A DNA stretch of 64,000 bases, from assembly GCF_037975245.1 (NCBI RefSeq), contig NC_092583.1, positions 2,599,264 through 2,663,263 of the forward strand, read 5' to 3'. Below the pieces are notes generated by a model. That model was given only the letters and a program-made list of their open reading frames with translations, searched no databases and was not told the origin of the DNA. This document shows positions 37,748 to 49,501 of the stretch, one piece after another. The translations under genes were made by a program, and so were the position numbers. Positions within the stretch are counted from its first letter, which is position 1. Each line of letters opens with the position of its first letter. Source of the DNA: Apostichopus japonicus. Lineage: Eukaryota > Echinodermata > Holothuroidea > Aspidochirotida > Stichopodidae.

Positions 37748-40700
37748 ATGGGACACACACCCAACAATTGTCTTTAGCTCATATAATGACACAAATCTTT
37801 GTGAAGAACAACTCTTCCAAAAACCGTTTTGAGGATATTCTAGCCTAAAGTTGTGTTTGGGAGCTGTCATTCTGAGTTGTCAGAGTGTGCTTTGTTTATA
37901 TTTTTTATTTGCATATTTTCAAGATAAAATGTTAACAGTGTTGACACTGAAATCCAATGCCAGTCACTCGGTCAATATTTTAGAATTCAGCATTTTTCAA
38001 ACCCCATCTCCGGTTACAGAAAGAAAACATTGTGATTTATAAAGCACAACTAGAAAAACAATTTTAAAGGTGAAGCACACTTGGTTTGATGATGTCACTT
38101 TTAGACTTGATCAAGCCTTGTGGATGAAGAAATATTTAAATCAGTAAATTCTACCAAATGGAGGAATAACTTTCTTAGCTCTTTGGGGAATTTTTCCATG
38201 ACAGTTATTCTCTACCAAAGTTGAGTTTGTGTCTCTTTTGAGTCTAAGAATTAGTTTCATATTGTTTAAAAATACATGGAATGGTGGCAAGAGGAAGTGG
38301 GGTATGCTTATTGCTTACCTTTGCTTTTGGAAGGAGGTATTAAAGATGTCCCTTACTATATCCATGTCGACACATTTCCTGACAAGTGGTATGCCACAAC
38401 AAAGAGCCCTGACCATTGATCCATAGCATTTATTAGTTACAATAGAGTATGTATATAGAAACACAGCCCAGACAGGGGGTAAATATGATGTGCTTGAATG
38501 AACTTAAAAAGATGAAAAATTCAGTCAGGTGCTCTGAATTTCGAAGAATGAACTCAATAGCTTTTACCTTGGCCTGTTAATTGACCAATCAGCGCTCATG
38601 TATTTAATACATGTGGATCTGTATGGGGTCTGTGGTTTGAGGCCATTGTGACATGGAACAGTGGCCCCGTCCTTAAGTCCAGCTCTGCATTCATTGACAC
38701 AGAAACATAGGCTGTAAAATGGCAAGGGTGATAGAAGTCATAAATTGCAGCAATTTTGTAAGCTTGTTATTTAAAGGTACAAAATCGTGGGATATGTTAC
38801 ATCTATCGGTAAGTTGATGAAAAAGAAACAAAACTTCTCTTGAGATTTTTACCCTAAATTGTAGTTGCTCAACATTAAACTGGGATCAGATTGACCCCAT
38901 GAAATTCATTTGTTAGAATAATTGGCCCAGTTGGAATTGTCCTTTGGGGTAGGAGGGAGGAGGGCGAGGAGTGGAAGGGAGAAGAGGAGGGGGTGCAGAT
39001 GAAGTCAAATAGTTTGAGCAGTGCTGGTCAGTTTAACATAAGCCCCCGTTTACCCCTGAGTGAGAAGGAGGGTCCAGAGGATTCTTGGGGGGGGGGGATT
39101 GGAGAAATTCTGGGGTGTAAATGTGGATTAGACCTTGACATTGAATCCTGTGATTGAATAGTATCAAAAGAGGATCAGACCCGGGCATTCAGAGTAAAAT
39201 TTGTAGTGTAAATGCAGCTTGGGGACTGACCCAGGAGCAGCATAGATCTTTTATATAACCTTCATTAGTTGGTCCTTGTCACAGCTGTAATTTAACACAA
39301 ACATAGCTGGCATTGATAGCAGCACAGCACATCACGTAGCTTATGGTTTTTGCCCTTTTTCTGGTAGTACATCAACTTCAAATTCGGGGTGAGTGGGGGG
39401 GTGGGGGGGGGGGGAGGTTGTGAAAGCAAACCCGATGTAAACTTGTGGAGGTTTAAAATCAATCCACCTTGTTTCAGTGACGAACACCGAGCCTATGGTC
39501 TGCTCCGTAAATAAATGCTGTCAATTTGATCAAGATACTGATGGACTAATAATAAGTGACGAATGTTGGTGTTGTTAAGAAGTGAGAATATTTCTTGTCA
39601 TATATCCAAATGGTATTCTCTGTGTTATAAATTTAATTTTCTCCCTGGATTTCTGCAGTAAAATTTCTTGAGACCATATTTTTAGTATGGTCAAAATATT
39701 ATCCAAAACGTAAAGAATATTTCTTAAAATATGATCGGAATAATCCAAACTAATCAAAACGCTGATTTAAGGTTACACTACTGTAGGACGCTACAATCCC
39801 TGACTTTACCGTCCCCTGTCCTATTGACAACTAAGACAGGATTCTTTCTGCTTCTGTACACCCTTGGTGGGAATCCCTTTGTAATATGTCAAGCATGTCA
39901 CACTGTACTTCATACCAGCATGCTTTTCAGCTCGTTATCATTCACTCAATTTAAGCCAGCGATTTCTTTAGGCCGTCCGTTACGCACCGCCCGGTACAAG
40001 TCAATTCACTTCTAAGTAAATGCATATATGTCCTGCTATATATACATCTCTATGTATCAGTTCATTATCACAATGGTGGAGTTGTAGATTATTATGATTA
40101 TTTTTCGTGGGAAGGGTACGTAATGGCTATTGGAATGTTTAAGAAACTTTACGGCAATCTAAAATTGGAACTTCATAAAAAACCGGGTAAGTTGATTTTT
40201 CTTTAGCTTCTTTATTTTTTCGTAGATTTAGGTGTTTAGAACTGTAGAGATTGTTGAGTTGGTTGTTGGTACATTCTTTTAATGTTATTCAATACACCAC
40301 AGCTCAATAACAACATGGCAGTTCATGTAACTTAATGATTGTAGTTTTTAAGCTAATGAAGTGAAACATGAATGAGTATTGTGAATATTTCTAATTGACA
40401 TTGTTGGATATGTGATAACTACATTAACATCAGAACAAAGAATAAGTGTGGGTGACAAAATAGTGAGAAGTAAATGGAACCATGAATTACTCTGCAACCA
40501 TGACCAGGGGTGCACACAAGCACCCTATCCTTGGTCTGTAGGGCTAACGATATTAAATCATCCACCTGGGGGATAGAGGGGTGCCCTTAGAGAAATTTTG
40601 GTAAAATGGAGGGTGCTATGTTCGCAACTTGTGAAACAATGTTGAAGAATTTTACTGGTTAGGTTGTCATATATACATGTTATATACCTATACACTGTGC

Positions 40701-42445
40701 ATTAAGAATTATTGTAATATTGTCTGCCAGTGATGGGGGGTGGGGGGTTGAGCCCCTGGCTTATTCTGGGGGGGGGATAAATCCCCCAGAACTATATGTG
40801 GTAACATCCTATACTCATGACCCTTCATGTGATAAAAAAATCTAGAAAGATGTTTTAATTTGATAATTGTAATCGTCTTTACTTTACATTTTAAAGTTGA
40901 GTTATATTAATTAAAATTCCTATTAACTTGAACAATATCAAAAGTGAAGCAATTTGCTATTAGACTTCTCCATAGTTGTAATGTTTTGTTTGTGTTTAAT
41001 CCACCTGAGTCACAATACAACACACACGCATACATATACGCACGCACACAAGCTCAGTTGGATAATGAAAATGGTTCATTTTGTGATTCTTAACAGAAGT
41101 TGGTTGCTAAGCAAATGCACTGGGCACCAGTAATTTTATTTTTCATTGTCTGTTGTATTCCTTCACCAGTAGATTGATAAAAAAAAGTTCTTGCAATAGT
41201 CTGTTACATATATCTTAAAACTAGCATCAACATTTAACCTTCAACTTGCGATATTTTCATATCATATTTATAACTTAATCTGGCCTTCTTTGCGTATATA
41301 GCAAATGGGGCAAAAGTTGTGGTACCAGTAGTTTCTATTTAATTATTTCTTGTATTCATTCCCCAGTTGATTTGTAAAAATTTCATAAAAGTCGGCTACA
41401 TTTAAAATGCTAACATCAACATCAAACTTAGTTTACAACACTTTCTTGACAGATATAGCTATAATCATGCCGTACTTCTTTGAATATAAGAATCAGGGCA
41501 GAAAGAAGTTGTTATTGTCATTCACAAGTCTGACAATTAGGTGATATTAATTACTAGCTAATTGCTCTTTTGAATGAAAGTAAACATATTGTATCTATAT
41601 GTAAATATTCTCTACCATTATTTATCCTCTTTGTGCTTGTATTGTGTTGTTTATATATAAACTTGACCTGAGCCATAAATACAACACACAGACCCAGTTG
41701 TTGGAATAATTAAAATGACTTTATTTCGAGATTCACTCAAGGCAGCTGTGTGAATTTACAATGTAAGGGCTCTTGTTAGGCAGACTTTCAATAGATAATA
41801 AAGTTTTAGTTCATACTTAATTGCTGTTTTGATACAATAGGCCAAGCAGATGTTTGACAATCGTCAGAAAATATGGTAACCTTGAAAGCTAAATCGAGAA
41901 CAAAAAAATTAAATAAATAAACTCTGCCAAACGAAAATTAACGAACCAAAGAATAATGAATGCGATTTTCTGTGGGGGATTTTTTGTCAAATATTTCATG
42001 TATAGTTTTATTATAAATTCCCATAGCAGTGTACTTCTTTAGTTGGACTAGCTAAATTTTTTGTTCAAATAACAATGTAAAAAAACTCTTTGAAAAGTTT
42101 TGATTTGCAGTTTTCGTAGATGCATAAATTATACTGACAATAAAGGTGAAAGAAAACATGAATGGGCGTAAAAATTTTCAGAATGAGAAGGATTCAATAA
42201 CTTTAAAAGTATCTATTTGATGTTGATTTAATGAATAGAAAAGAAATCTAGAAGTTATTGAATTTGAATTCTTATTTTGCATAAAAATTTGTTGCCATTT
42301 TTGGGCAAAATTATCAGAAATTTGCAACCAAATGCACCCAGCTGCTGTCATTCCAAATACCAGCTCCACTTTTCTCCCACTTTCTTTTATCCCTTTTTGG
42401 GTATTTTTCATCGAGCTAATTATCGAATAATTTCTCATCTCACAG

Positions 42446-42940
42446 AAGGGGATCCAAAGGAGTCTTTGCTGGATGCAGAAAGTAAAGAACTTACAGATAA
42501 AAATAAATCAGAGGAAAGTCAGCCAGCAGCTGAGACCGCTAACAGGGACAAAGAGAGGTCGGTTTCAACTAGTGTTACTCCTAAGACGGCTAACAGGGAT
42601 AAAGAGAGGCCGGTTTCAACTAGTGTTACTCCTAAGACCACTAACAGGGACAAAGAGAGGCCGGTTTCAACTAGTGGTACTCATAAGACCACTAACAGGG
42701 ACAAAGAGAGGCCGGTTTCAACTAGTGGTATTCCTAAGACCATCAACAGGGACAAAGAGAGGCCAGTTTCAACTAGTGTAACTCCTACGACGGCTAACAG
42801 GGACAAAGAGAGACCGGTTTCAACTAGTGTTACTACTACTAAGACAGCAGAGAGGAATTCTCAGAAACCAGTCTCGACAGGAACTACTCCCAAAACGACC
42901 GAGAAAGATGAAAAGAGACCGGTTTCGTCCAGTGCTCAAG
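42446..42940 (+). CDS. SVIL-like: Supervillin-like exon 5, with 17-residue coding tandem repeats
   Basis: A 495-nt exon between TCTCACAG and GCTCAAG|GTAATT (phase 1 to phase 1). It opens EGDPKESLLDAESKELTDK and then runs into a coding minisatellite. Five clear copies of a 17-residue (51-bp) unit, consensus TNRDKERPVSTSVTPKT, are followed by two diverged copies ending RPVSSSAQ. Landmark AACAGGGA(C/T)AAAGAGAGG recurs exactly 51 bp apart at 42541 and 42592. The repeats are hydrophilic and Thr/Ser-rich, likely a disordered spacer. As a phase 1-1 exon it can be skipped in frame. The repeat is specific to this lineage as far as I can recall; vertebrate supervillin has no such array. Copy number may be polymorphic. 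Confidence 0.85.
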
Positions 42941-43168
42941 GTAATTAGCAAAAATGGTTGGGCGGTATCAATGAATGAATGATTATTTTCCTATGAAGAT
43001 GATGAGGATGGGGTTTATCCCTGTAGCTTACTTCATTTTCCCTCCGTCGTCCCGGAGTGAAAATAAGACACTGCCAACAAATTGTTTCATATGTCCAGTT
43101 CTGTATCAGCAGACTAAATGAGGTGGAGAAATATAAACTAGTACTGAATCTTCTGTTGATACGATGTT

Positions 43169-43378
43169 GGTGAATGTATGAAAGTTAAAGGGTCCCTGAT
43201 GTATGATCATAGCAAGATCTTCTTCAGAGACAGACTAAAAATGAGACCTACTAAATCTTCTGCAAATACCTATGACGGCGAATGTATGAAAGTTAAAGGG
43301 TCCCTGATGTATTATATTTGCAAGATCTTCTTCCGAGACAGACTATGTATGAAAACTTCTACTAAATCTTTAAATAAT
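43169..43378. repeat. Tandem duplication, about 108-bp unit, two copies
   Basis: GAATGTATGAAAGTTAAAGG followed by GTCCCTGATGTA occurs at 43172 and again at 43280. Both copies continue with GCAAGATCTTCTTC and GAGACAGACTA. Confidence 0.85.
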
Positions 43379-43591
43379 TAAACAAGTAGCCTAGGCAGAT
43401 GGGACAGAAAATTGGTGCAATTTTATTTACATACAGCAAAATAAAACCAGGGAGATTGGCCCAACAAACTGTAAGTTCATCAAAGCAGTGTTAAAGAGCT
43501 AAAGAAATTTTGTACACTACTCAAGCAGTTGAGCCACATACTTAGATATAACTTCTACAGCCAACCATGGATGGGCCTGTTTGGTGATTGT

Positions 43592-43963
43592 TTAAAGGGT
43601 GCGAAGACTCGCGCCAAAAAAAAACGTCTAATGCCGGTAATCTGACCTAGTTTTGAATGAGATGTAACAGAAGTGTTAGACACCACCATCGATCCCAGAA
43701 AATACACACACACAGCTTGCTACCATCAGTAATTAGACACTAGTGTACAGTCAGTACATACAGCTGCGGTCAATACCCACAGCACAGTGTATAAACGATA
43801 CAGCGATGGACATCTCAGGTCCAGCTAAAGATAACAAGGTATCACGTTTCATTACATTCTGCATTTTGTAGTGACACAAACAAAACGTCACTTGCAAGCA
43901 ACAGAAAGTTAACTTTTTCAGATGACCGCACGTGGTTTGGGACGAGTCTTCAATGCCTTTCAA
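43592..43963. mobile_element. TTAA-flanked MITE, copy 2
   Basis: Begins TTAAAGGGTGCGAAGACTCG and ends CGAGTCTTCAATGCCTTTCAA, where the right TTAA has become TTCAA. It aligns with 37441-37747, and has an extra internal segment containing (AC)n and CAGCTTGCTACC that the first copy lacks. Confidence 0.8.
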
Positions 43964-44321
43964 CTTTGACACTGACCAATGTCTGACATGGAGCCCAGGC
44001 TACCCATGCAATGACATGGAATGATGTATGGTGTTATAAATAAACAGTTCTAGGATTAATAGAACTGATCAACTCCTAGTCTAAGAGGATAACAGGTGAC
44101 ATATTTGGCTCCTGTTGTCTGACCTCCGGCCTTTTTTTTAATTTCTTGACGGTACTATTTATCTCAAGATTTGTGGTAAGTTTACTGGCTACATTAGTGA
44201 GCACAGAAGTCATAGTAGTTGAGGGGTAAAAAAATGCAACATTTTATTCTCTATGTTCTTTGGAGCCCTGACACCTCCATCCCAAAACACTATTGTCAAA
44301 GGAGAGAAGAATCAAAACAGG

Positions 44322-44683
44322 CAGTGGCGGAGCGTCCATACAGTCAAGGGGGGGCGGGCATCCGCCCCCACTGACGGACTAAAATGGACTGCTGGCGCCC
44401 TTTTCAGCTTTTTACTTATTCGCGATTATTGACTTTTCTATTGCGCTCTCATCTACCTATTGACATTTGTAACATTTTGTTGGTGTAATTTTCTGACAAA
44501 ATGCTCTAAGGGGCAGTCTTTAATTTCAAGGGTCATTTTTGGCGATCTAGGGAGTATCTTTACTCAAAAAACTTCTGTACGCTCCGCGCCAACCTGTGGT
44601 GGTGCTCCGCTTAGATAGTGTCGAAAGTGCCCCTACAGACCATTCTCGCCCCCCCCTGACCAATACCCCTAGCTCCGTCACTG
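44322..44683. mobile_element. hAT-type MITE, family 1, copy 2 (362 bp)
   Basis: Termini CAGTGGCGGAG (44322) and CTCCGTCACTG (to 44683). A perfect 8-bp target-site duplication AAAACAGG flanks it (44314-44321 and 44684-44691). It aligns with 11375-11760, differing by an indel in the middle. The perfect duplication indicates a relatively recent insertion into this intron. Confidence 0.95.
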
Positions 44684-45034
44684 AAAACAGGAACAACATT
44701 TGCACTTCAATTTCAATCTACAATGATTTTGGGGAACTTGATGTTGTTTGCTGGTTAATTGTCGCTATGAGCATACATTAATCTGTGATAAAATTTAAAA
44801 GTATTTCAAGCAGTTTGTCAACAAATGAAATCCTTAAAATGTAATCCCACTTCAAACAAGAACGAGAATAATTTTGGGTCTTGTGCATACAGCAAATGAT
44901 ACCGACACAGGACTCATCTAAAACCAGTCATTTTAGTACCAGGGAATAAAACTCCCTTAAACCAGCTTTTCTTTTTCAGGAACTTGGCTATTTTTTTTAT
45001 ATTTCGTGTTTCTTTATTGGTTTTTCTTCATCAG

Positions 45035-45156
45035 ATGAAGCAACGGCTTCCAAATCGATGAGTAGCAAGCAGTCGAGAGATAGGAGGAGACGGCAGAATG
45101 TCACCATCACCGCTGAGGATGTGAAAGAGGCGAGGAAGATGGGAACAAAGTTACAG
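45035..45156 (+). CDS. SVIL-like: Supervillin-like exon 6
   Basis: A 122-nt exon between TTCATCAG and TTACAG|GTACGT (phase 1 to phase 0). With the last base of exon 5 it encodes DEATASKSMSSKQSRDRRR then RQNVTITAEDVKEARKMG and TKLQ. The basic RDRRRRQ stretch is followed by NVTITAEDVKEA (45097-45138), which fits the (T)QP(I/V)T-x-EE-V-xxA motif repeated in exon 8. In vertebrate supervillin, as recalled, SLTQPITTEEVV and RYQTQPVTLGEV occupy comparable places. Donor GTACGT is strong. Confidence 0.85.
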
Positions 45157-46566
45157 GTACGTACCCACAGAGGCATGACTAGTCGGATAAGAGAGATGGA
45201 GGCACAGATTACTCATGCCGGGATACTTAAAATATAAAACCTGTATTTTCTAGTACATTCAAGTTTCTTTGTCTTTCTGACAGATTTCTACAACGGACGT
45301 GTATTAAATGTAAGGTTTTTTTCTTGAATAGGTTTTAATTAATAAAGATAGTTGTTGATACTCAAAAATTAGTATCGAAAGACCCCCCCTGTCAGAACAA
45401 AGAAATGGTGAGGTGATGAGCTCCATTTTGGTGTAATATTGTAGGGGTCAAAGGCCATCAGTATTGCCCCCAACTATGCCAGAAAAGCCAGATAACTGTC
45501 ACACATATTCAAACTTTCAACATACATTTTACTGCCACTCCGAAAGTTGTAACTGATCGACACTTAAAATATGTCATTTTATTTGAATTCTCCCTGATTG
45601 GCTGCGAATAATATGGAGGGTCAGAGCATCTATGTAAAGAAGGAGGTTTTGAAACCTTCTATCAATTTTTTAGAATGCTAAATGTTGGATCCAATACTGT
45701 TGACCTTAAAGATAGTCTAACTTGTGTTGACCTGACAATGCTGAAAATTTGGGGTTGGGTGGCAGATACAGGAATAATAGCAAGTAACCTCTCTCTCTCT
45801 CTGACTGATGATAATTTCTTGTCATGAATACGTTTTCATAAAAAATAAAACAGTTGGTTTGTTTGTCTTGTTTGGACTTGTTTGGAATGATAACTCTAGT
45901 AGGATGGGCCTTTGTGCTTTCAATTTTGCTCACCTTTGACCTTGCTTGGTCGTAGTCAAAGACCAAAGACCTCCTAGTTTTAACAAATGCAACCAATCAC
46001 GCTAAGGAAGTTTTGCATGTGACCTGAACGAGCACTGGTCGTCAACAGAAAACAGTGGTATTGTGCACTCATCAGTCATTCGGTGTGTACAGGGGTGTGC
46101 AGGGGTTTTGTAGACTATGGGTGGGGGGGCTTCACGCCTTTGAGAACTAGGTCACGATTATTGAGTTGAATCAGGTCGCAGTAAGTCGTGCTAGTTTCTG
46201 ACTTTATAGCTCGATGAGTCACTAGGCAGTTCTGAAGGTACAATACTGCAACAATACTGGTTTGTGCTAAATTGTTATCAAAACAGACCGTATGTTGACA
46301 ATAAGAAATCCTGTTCAGCCGATGCTACAGTGAGTAAGTCAGTTAAAATACAAAAATTATGATAAAAACATTAAAAAAATTTACATACATTGAAAGTAAA
46401 TTTGTTGACAGTTTTGGATGATCTGTTTGGATTGTAGTCACAATTTTGACATTTTCATCTTAAAATCAAGTTATGCTTCTTATTGTTGCACACTATACTT
46501 TCCTTAAAGTTGATATGATAAGTTTCATGTATGTATGATTTTATTTTTCCGTTTTCTTTTCCCCAG
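45157..46566 (+). other. Intron 6 (1,410 bp)
   Basis: Bounded by GTACGT and CTTTTCCCCAG. No repeat or gene of note seen. A short (CT)n lies at 45789-45801 and a G-run at 46121-46129. Confidence 0.65.
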
Positions 46567-48098
46567 GCTGAAACAAGTAATCAGGCCAGCAAAGATGCCA
46601 ACGCTCGTAAAGCACCGTTTAAGTGGGAAGCCAAAGTAGAGACCACCAGAAGACCGTCTCTGGAAAATGTCTCCACCGACTCCGAGGTGAGTCGGTCCTC
46701 ACCAGTCCCCAGGAAGAAGTTGACTGCATCTGCATCTAAAGTGGAGATGGTGACTCTTCCAAAGACGAGCCCAACGAGGTCAGAGAAGGGAAGACTAAGA
46801 GATCTCCCGAAGTCGTCCTCGTTCGACCGACAAAGGCTCCTCAAGAAAGACACGTCGGTATCGAGCACAGACGACGACAGTTCGTCGACGTTTGAAATAT
46901 CTTTGAAAGCAAGACAAAAGCCGAGAAGCGGAAGCGTTCCATCGGTCCTGGCGGGTTCCCCAAAACGGAAAGCCAGGATTTTACCTTTTACCCCCGAAAC
47001 GAGCAATGATGCAAAGGTCACACCATCCAAAGGGGAGACAAAGTTTGAAATTACTTCTTCTAAGGTTTCTGTAAGTTCAGGAACCAAGCAATATAAGAAA
47101 GAAGAACAAGTAACATCCACAAAAAGAAAGCAAGAAACCGCATCCAAGACATTAGAAAGTCCCAAAAAGACAGCAGGGTCTCCTACCAAGGGACTTTCAT
47201 TCACACCTTCTGCTTCAGCTGTGAAAGAATCAAAGGACTTGAAAGTCAAAACAAAAGAGGGCGACAAAGAAGAACTTAAGCCAGTAGAGATAGAGGAAGA
47301 AGTTATATCAAGGGAAGTTGTTACTAGGGAACTGGAGAGTAGAGAAGTGAAAGAAAAAACAGAGACTGTCAAAGCAGACATTGGCTTAGAGAAAGACGTT
47401 TTGAAAAATAAGGAGAACAAGGACGAGAAAGCGACCGAGGAGATATCGGAGAAGGAGAACCACAGCGAGGTCGACCTCACGAAGCAACCCATCGTTGTTA
47501 AAGCAGAAGAAGAAGAAGAGGGAAAAGATTTAGTGAAAGATGACGAAGATGTCAAGAAGAAGAGTAAGAATAAGAAGAAGGAAGATCAGAAAACAGAATC
47601 TGTGATTCAGAGAAAGACGAAACCGAAGACGTTGCAAGAGAAGAGACTTCGAAGTAAGACGATGGAACTTCCCATGAGGCAGGCGGAGTCGCCGCCCTCG
47701 TCGCCAACCCTCAAGAAAGTGAAGTGGCGAGACCGGCAGGGGTCGTTCGAGTCCCCTCTGATAGCAGGGGAGGAAGTCAAGAGGCAGGCCCTGAAGACGA
47801 AAGACGACGAGCTGTTTGAGATGATGAAGCTGAGAGCCCAGATGATCAAGGAACACGAGAAGGAAGAGAAAGCCGAGAAGGGGGAGGAAGATTCGGAGGA
47901 GGAACCCAGACAGGCGGAGGAGAAGACGGAGCCATCGGCAGAGGAAGTGATTAAAGTTTCGGTCACGGACAGGATGTCTGTCTTCAGGCAAGGTGATTCA
48001 GCGCCAATCCCTAAGCCCTTGCTGCCAAAGACCATCCTAAAGAAGCCGACCAGTATAGATGTTCAACCTGTCGTGGTGAACGCAGAAACAGTCGTAAG
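46567..48098 (+). CDS. SVIL-like: Supervillin-like exon 7 (large, charged, disordered)
   Basis: A 1,532-nt exon (510 codons plus two bases) between CTTTTCCCCAG and GTAAG|GTGAGT. It is dominated by Lys, Glu and Ser. The first third is Ser/Thr-Pro-rich with basic patches. The middle (about residues 235-350 of the exon) is an acidic/basic region of low complexity. Near residue 384 is LKKVKWRD (KVKW at 47716-47727), which fits the RVxF docking pattern for protein phosphatase 1. A charged helix follows (ELFEMMKLRAQMIKEHEKEE), then VSVTDRMSVFRQ (47956-47991), a member of the SLSEKMKLF motif family, and KTILKKP, resembling the SILK segment of vertebrate supervillin. Ends in phase 2 and joins exon 8 through an AG|C Ser codon. 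Long frames on the opposite strand are compositional shadows. Confidence 0.93.
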
Positions 48099-48127
48099 GT
48101 GAGTTAGTAAATGTGTAAAAGTAAGTT

Positions 48128-48171
48128 GGCCTGACGTTTCGATCCTAGCAGGATCTTCTTCAGAGGCTGAA
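48128..48171 (-). repeat. Dispersed repeat fragment next to the exon 7 donor
   Basis: The reverse complement begins AGCCTCTGAAGAAGATCC and continues TGCTAGGATCGAAACGTCAGG, matching 25121-25162. It starts only about 30 bp after the exon 7 donor site. Confidence 0.65.
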
Positions 48172-49479
48172 TGACAAGTAACAGTAACAGAAGGGACAAA
48201 AACATGCACAGAATACAGACAGGTTAATGAGATGTAAGGGGATTAGTAGACAAGGTTTGGAGAGAAGAAAGAAAGAAACCAACAGGGGAAGAGGAGAGGT
48301 AGGAGATAAACAGTGGAGGGACAAAGAGAGTATTAATTGAGTAATTAGTTAGTTTGCCCAACACGAACGGACAAAGCATATTTTGACGCTAAATTGGTTA
48401 AATGATCCGTACCGGAGACATTGTTATTACATTTGATAATAATGGATTGACAGATAACACATATGCCCCCCACCCCTTCCCCAGGAAAAAAAAACACATA
48501 ACCTGTCTCTTAAACTGTTCTTGTGAATCCAACAGCTGTTAAGATGCCAATCATTTTTGCGTTAGATTTAAAAAAAATTAATTCGCTAATAAATATCTCA
48601 ATAGCATAAGTTACTATATTCCAACAGAGAACGACAAAATCAGTCCACTCTGCTGATCGTGTCAGTCCAACAGGCCTTCGTGAAAGTGCCTTCTTTTCGC
48701 AATAAATGACTGCCATGATGACCTTTAACCTAGAAATCAGTGAGCAAGCAATCATGTGAGATTAAATGTGGTATTGTTCTGATATGCAAAAGTAAACTAG
48801 CAGTTGGAGGGCCAAAAGTTACATAGCAGGAAATTTACCAAACTCTTATCTTTTTTAGGAAGGACCTTAATATTTGACGAGGTTAAATGATGTCAAATTG
48901 ACAAAGAGTTCCATATGGCTGAACACATCTGTGCAATTAACATTGACTGTTTCACTTTCACTGTAATCCTTTAAGATTAAAATGTTACTTTTTTTTTTTA
49001 AAGAGGCTAGATGTATGCTTCTAATGTGAAATTTTACTTTTATCCAAAATAACACATGAGTCTCATTTAAATATATAGTTTTTGCAAGTACTTTCTGTAT
49101 CAGCAAAAACAGTTAAACACCTTGTTGTTTCAGGAGTTGCCAAATGGTGCTATGACCACATAGTTCACTTTAATTAGATTGTACGCAAAGAACTGGGAAC
49201 TAAATCCAGTGAGGGCGCTCTCATATCAGTCCTATCTAGTTCTGCGAAAGTTGACAAGCTGTTGCCATGAGTTTTAGTATTGGCTTCATGGTAGACCATG
49301 AGTTTATCACTAGAAATATATACAAAGTTTGTGCATATTACAGTACTCAATAAGAGATTTTTCGAAACACTGGTCCAAAGTTTCAAGTTCAAACTATCTT
49401 GCAATAGTTTTTCTGAAACATATTTTTCGATCGGCACAAGTGAAACTTTAAACTAGCCAATCAGTCTGCATATCTGTTT

Positions 49480-49501
49480 GTGCTCGCAAGCTTGCGAGCA
49501 C
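49480..49501. other. Perfect 22-bp palindrome
   Basis: The half GTGCTCGCAAG is followed directly by its exact complement CTTGCGAGCAC with no spacer. It stands in AT-rich intron sequence and has four CpG. Function unknown. Confidence 0.9.

Larger units (their letters stand above)
33703..42445 (+). other. Intron 4 (8,743 bp, the longest)
   Basis: Bounded by GTAAGA and TCTCACAG. It holds the 34.1-34.57 kb CATGTTGAC repeat, the 36-kb 21-bp minisatellite and one TTAA MITE. G-rich runs lie at 38946-38995, 39088-39100 and 39387-39416. No internal exon was found. Confidence 0.65.
42941..45034 (+). other. Intron 5 (2,094 bp)
   Basis: Bounded by GTAATT and TTCATCAG. It is crowded with insertions: a 108-bp tandem duplication, a TTAA MITE and a hAT MITE, each listed separately. 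Confidence 0.7.

Noticed and set aside
42277-42445. N-terminal 56 codons upstream of exon 5 as an alternative start
   Set aside because: They precede a strong acceptor, have no coding character, and the exon joins exon 4 in frame without them.
46581-47555. 324-codon open frame on the minus strand
   Set aside because: Antisense to exon 7; Ser/Leu/Phe-rich composition is simply the complement of Lys/Glu/Ser codons. The + strand has splice and phase support.
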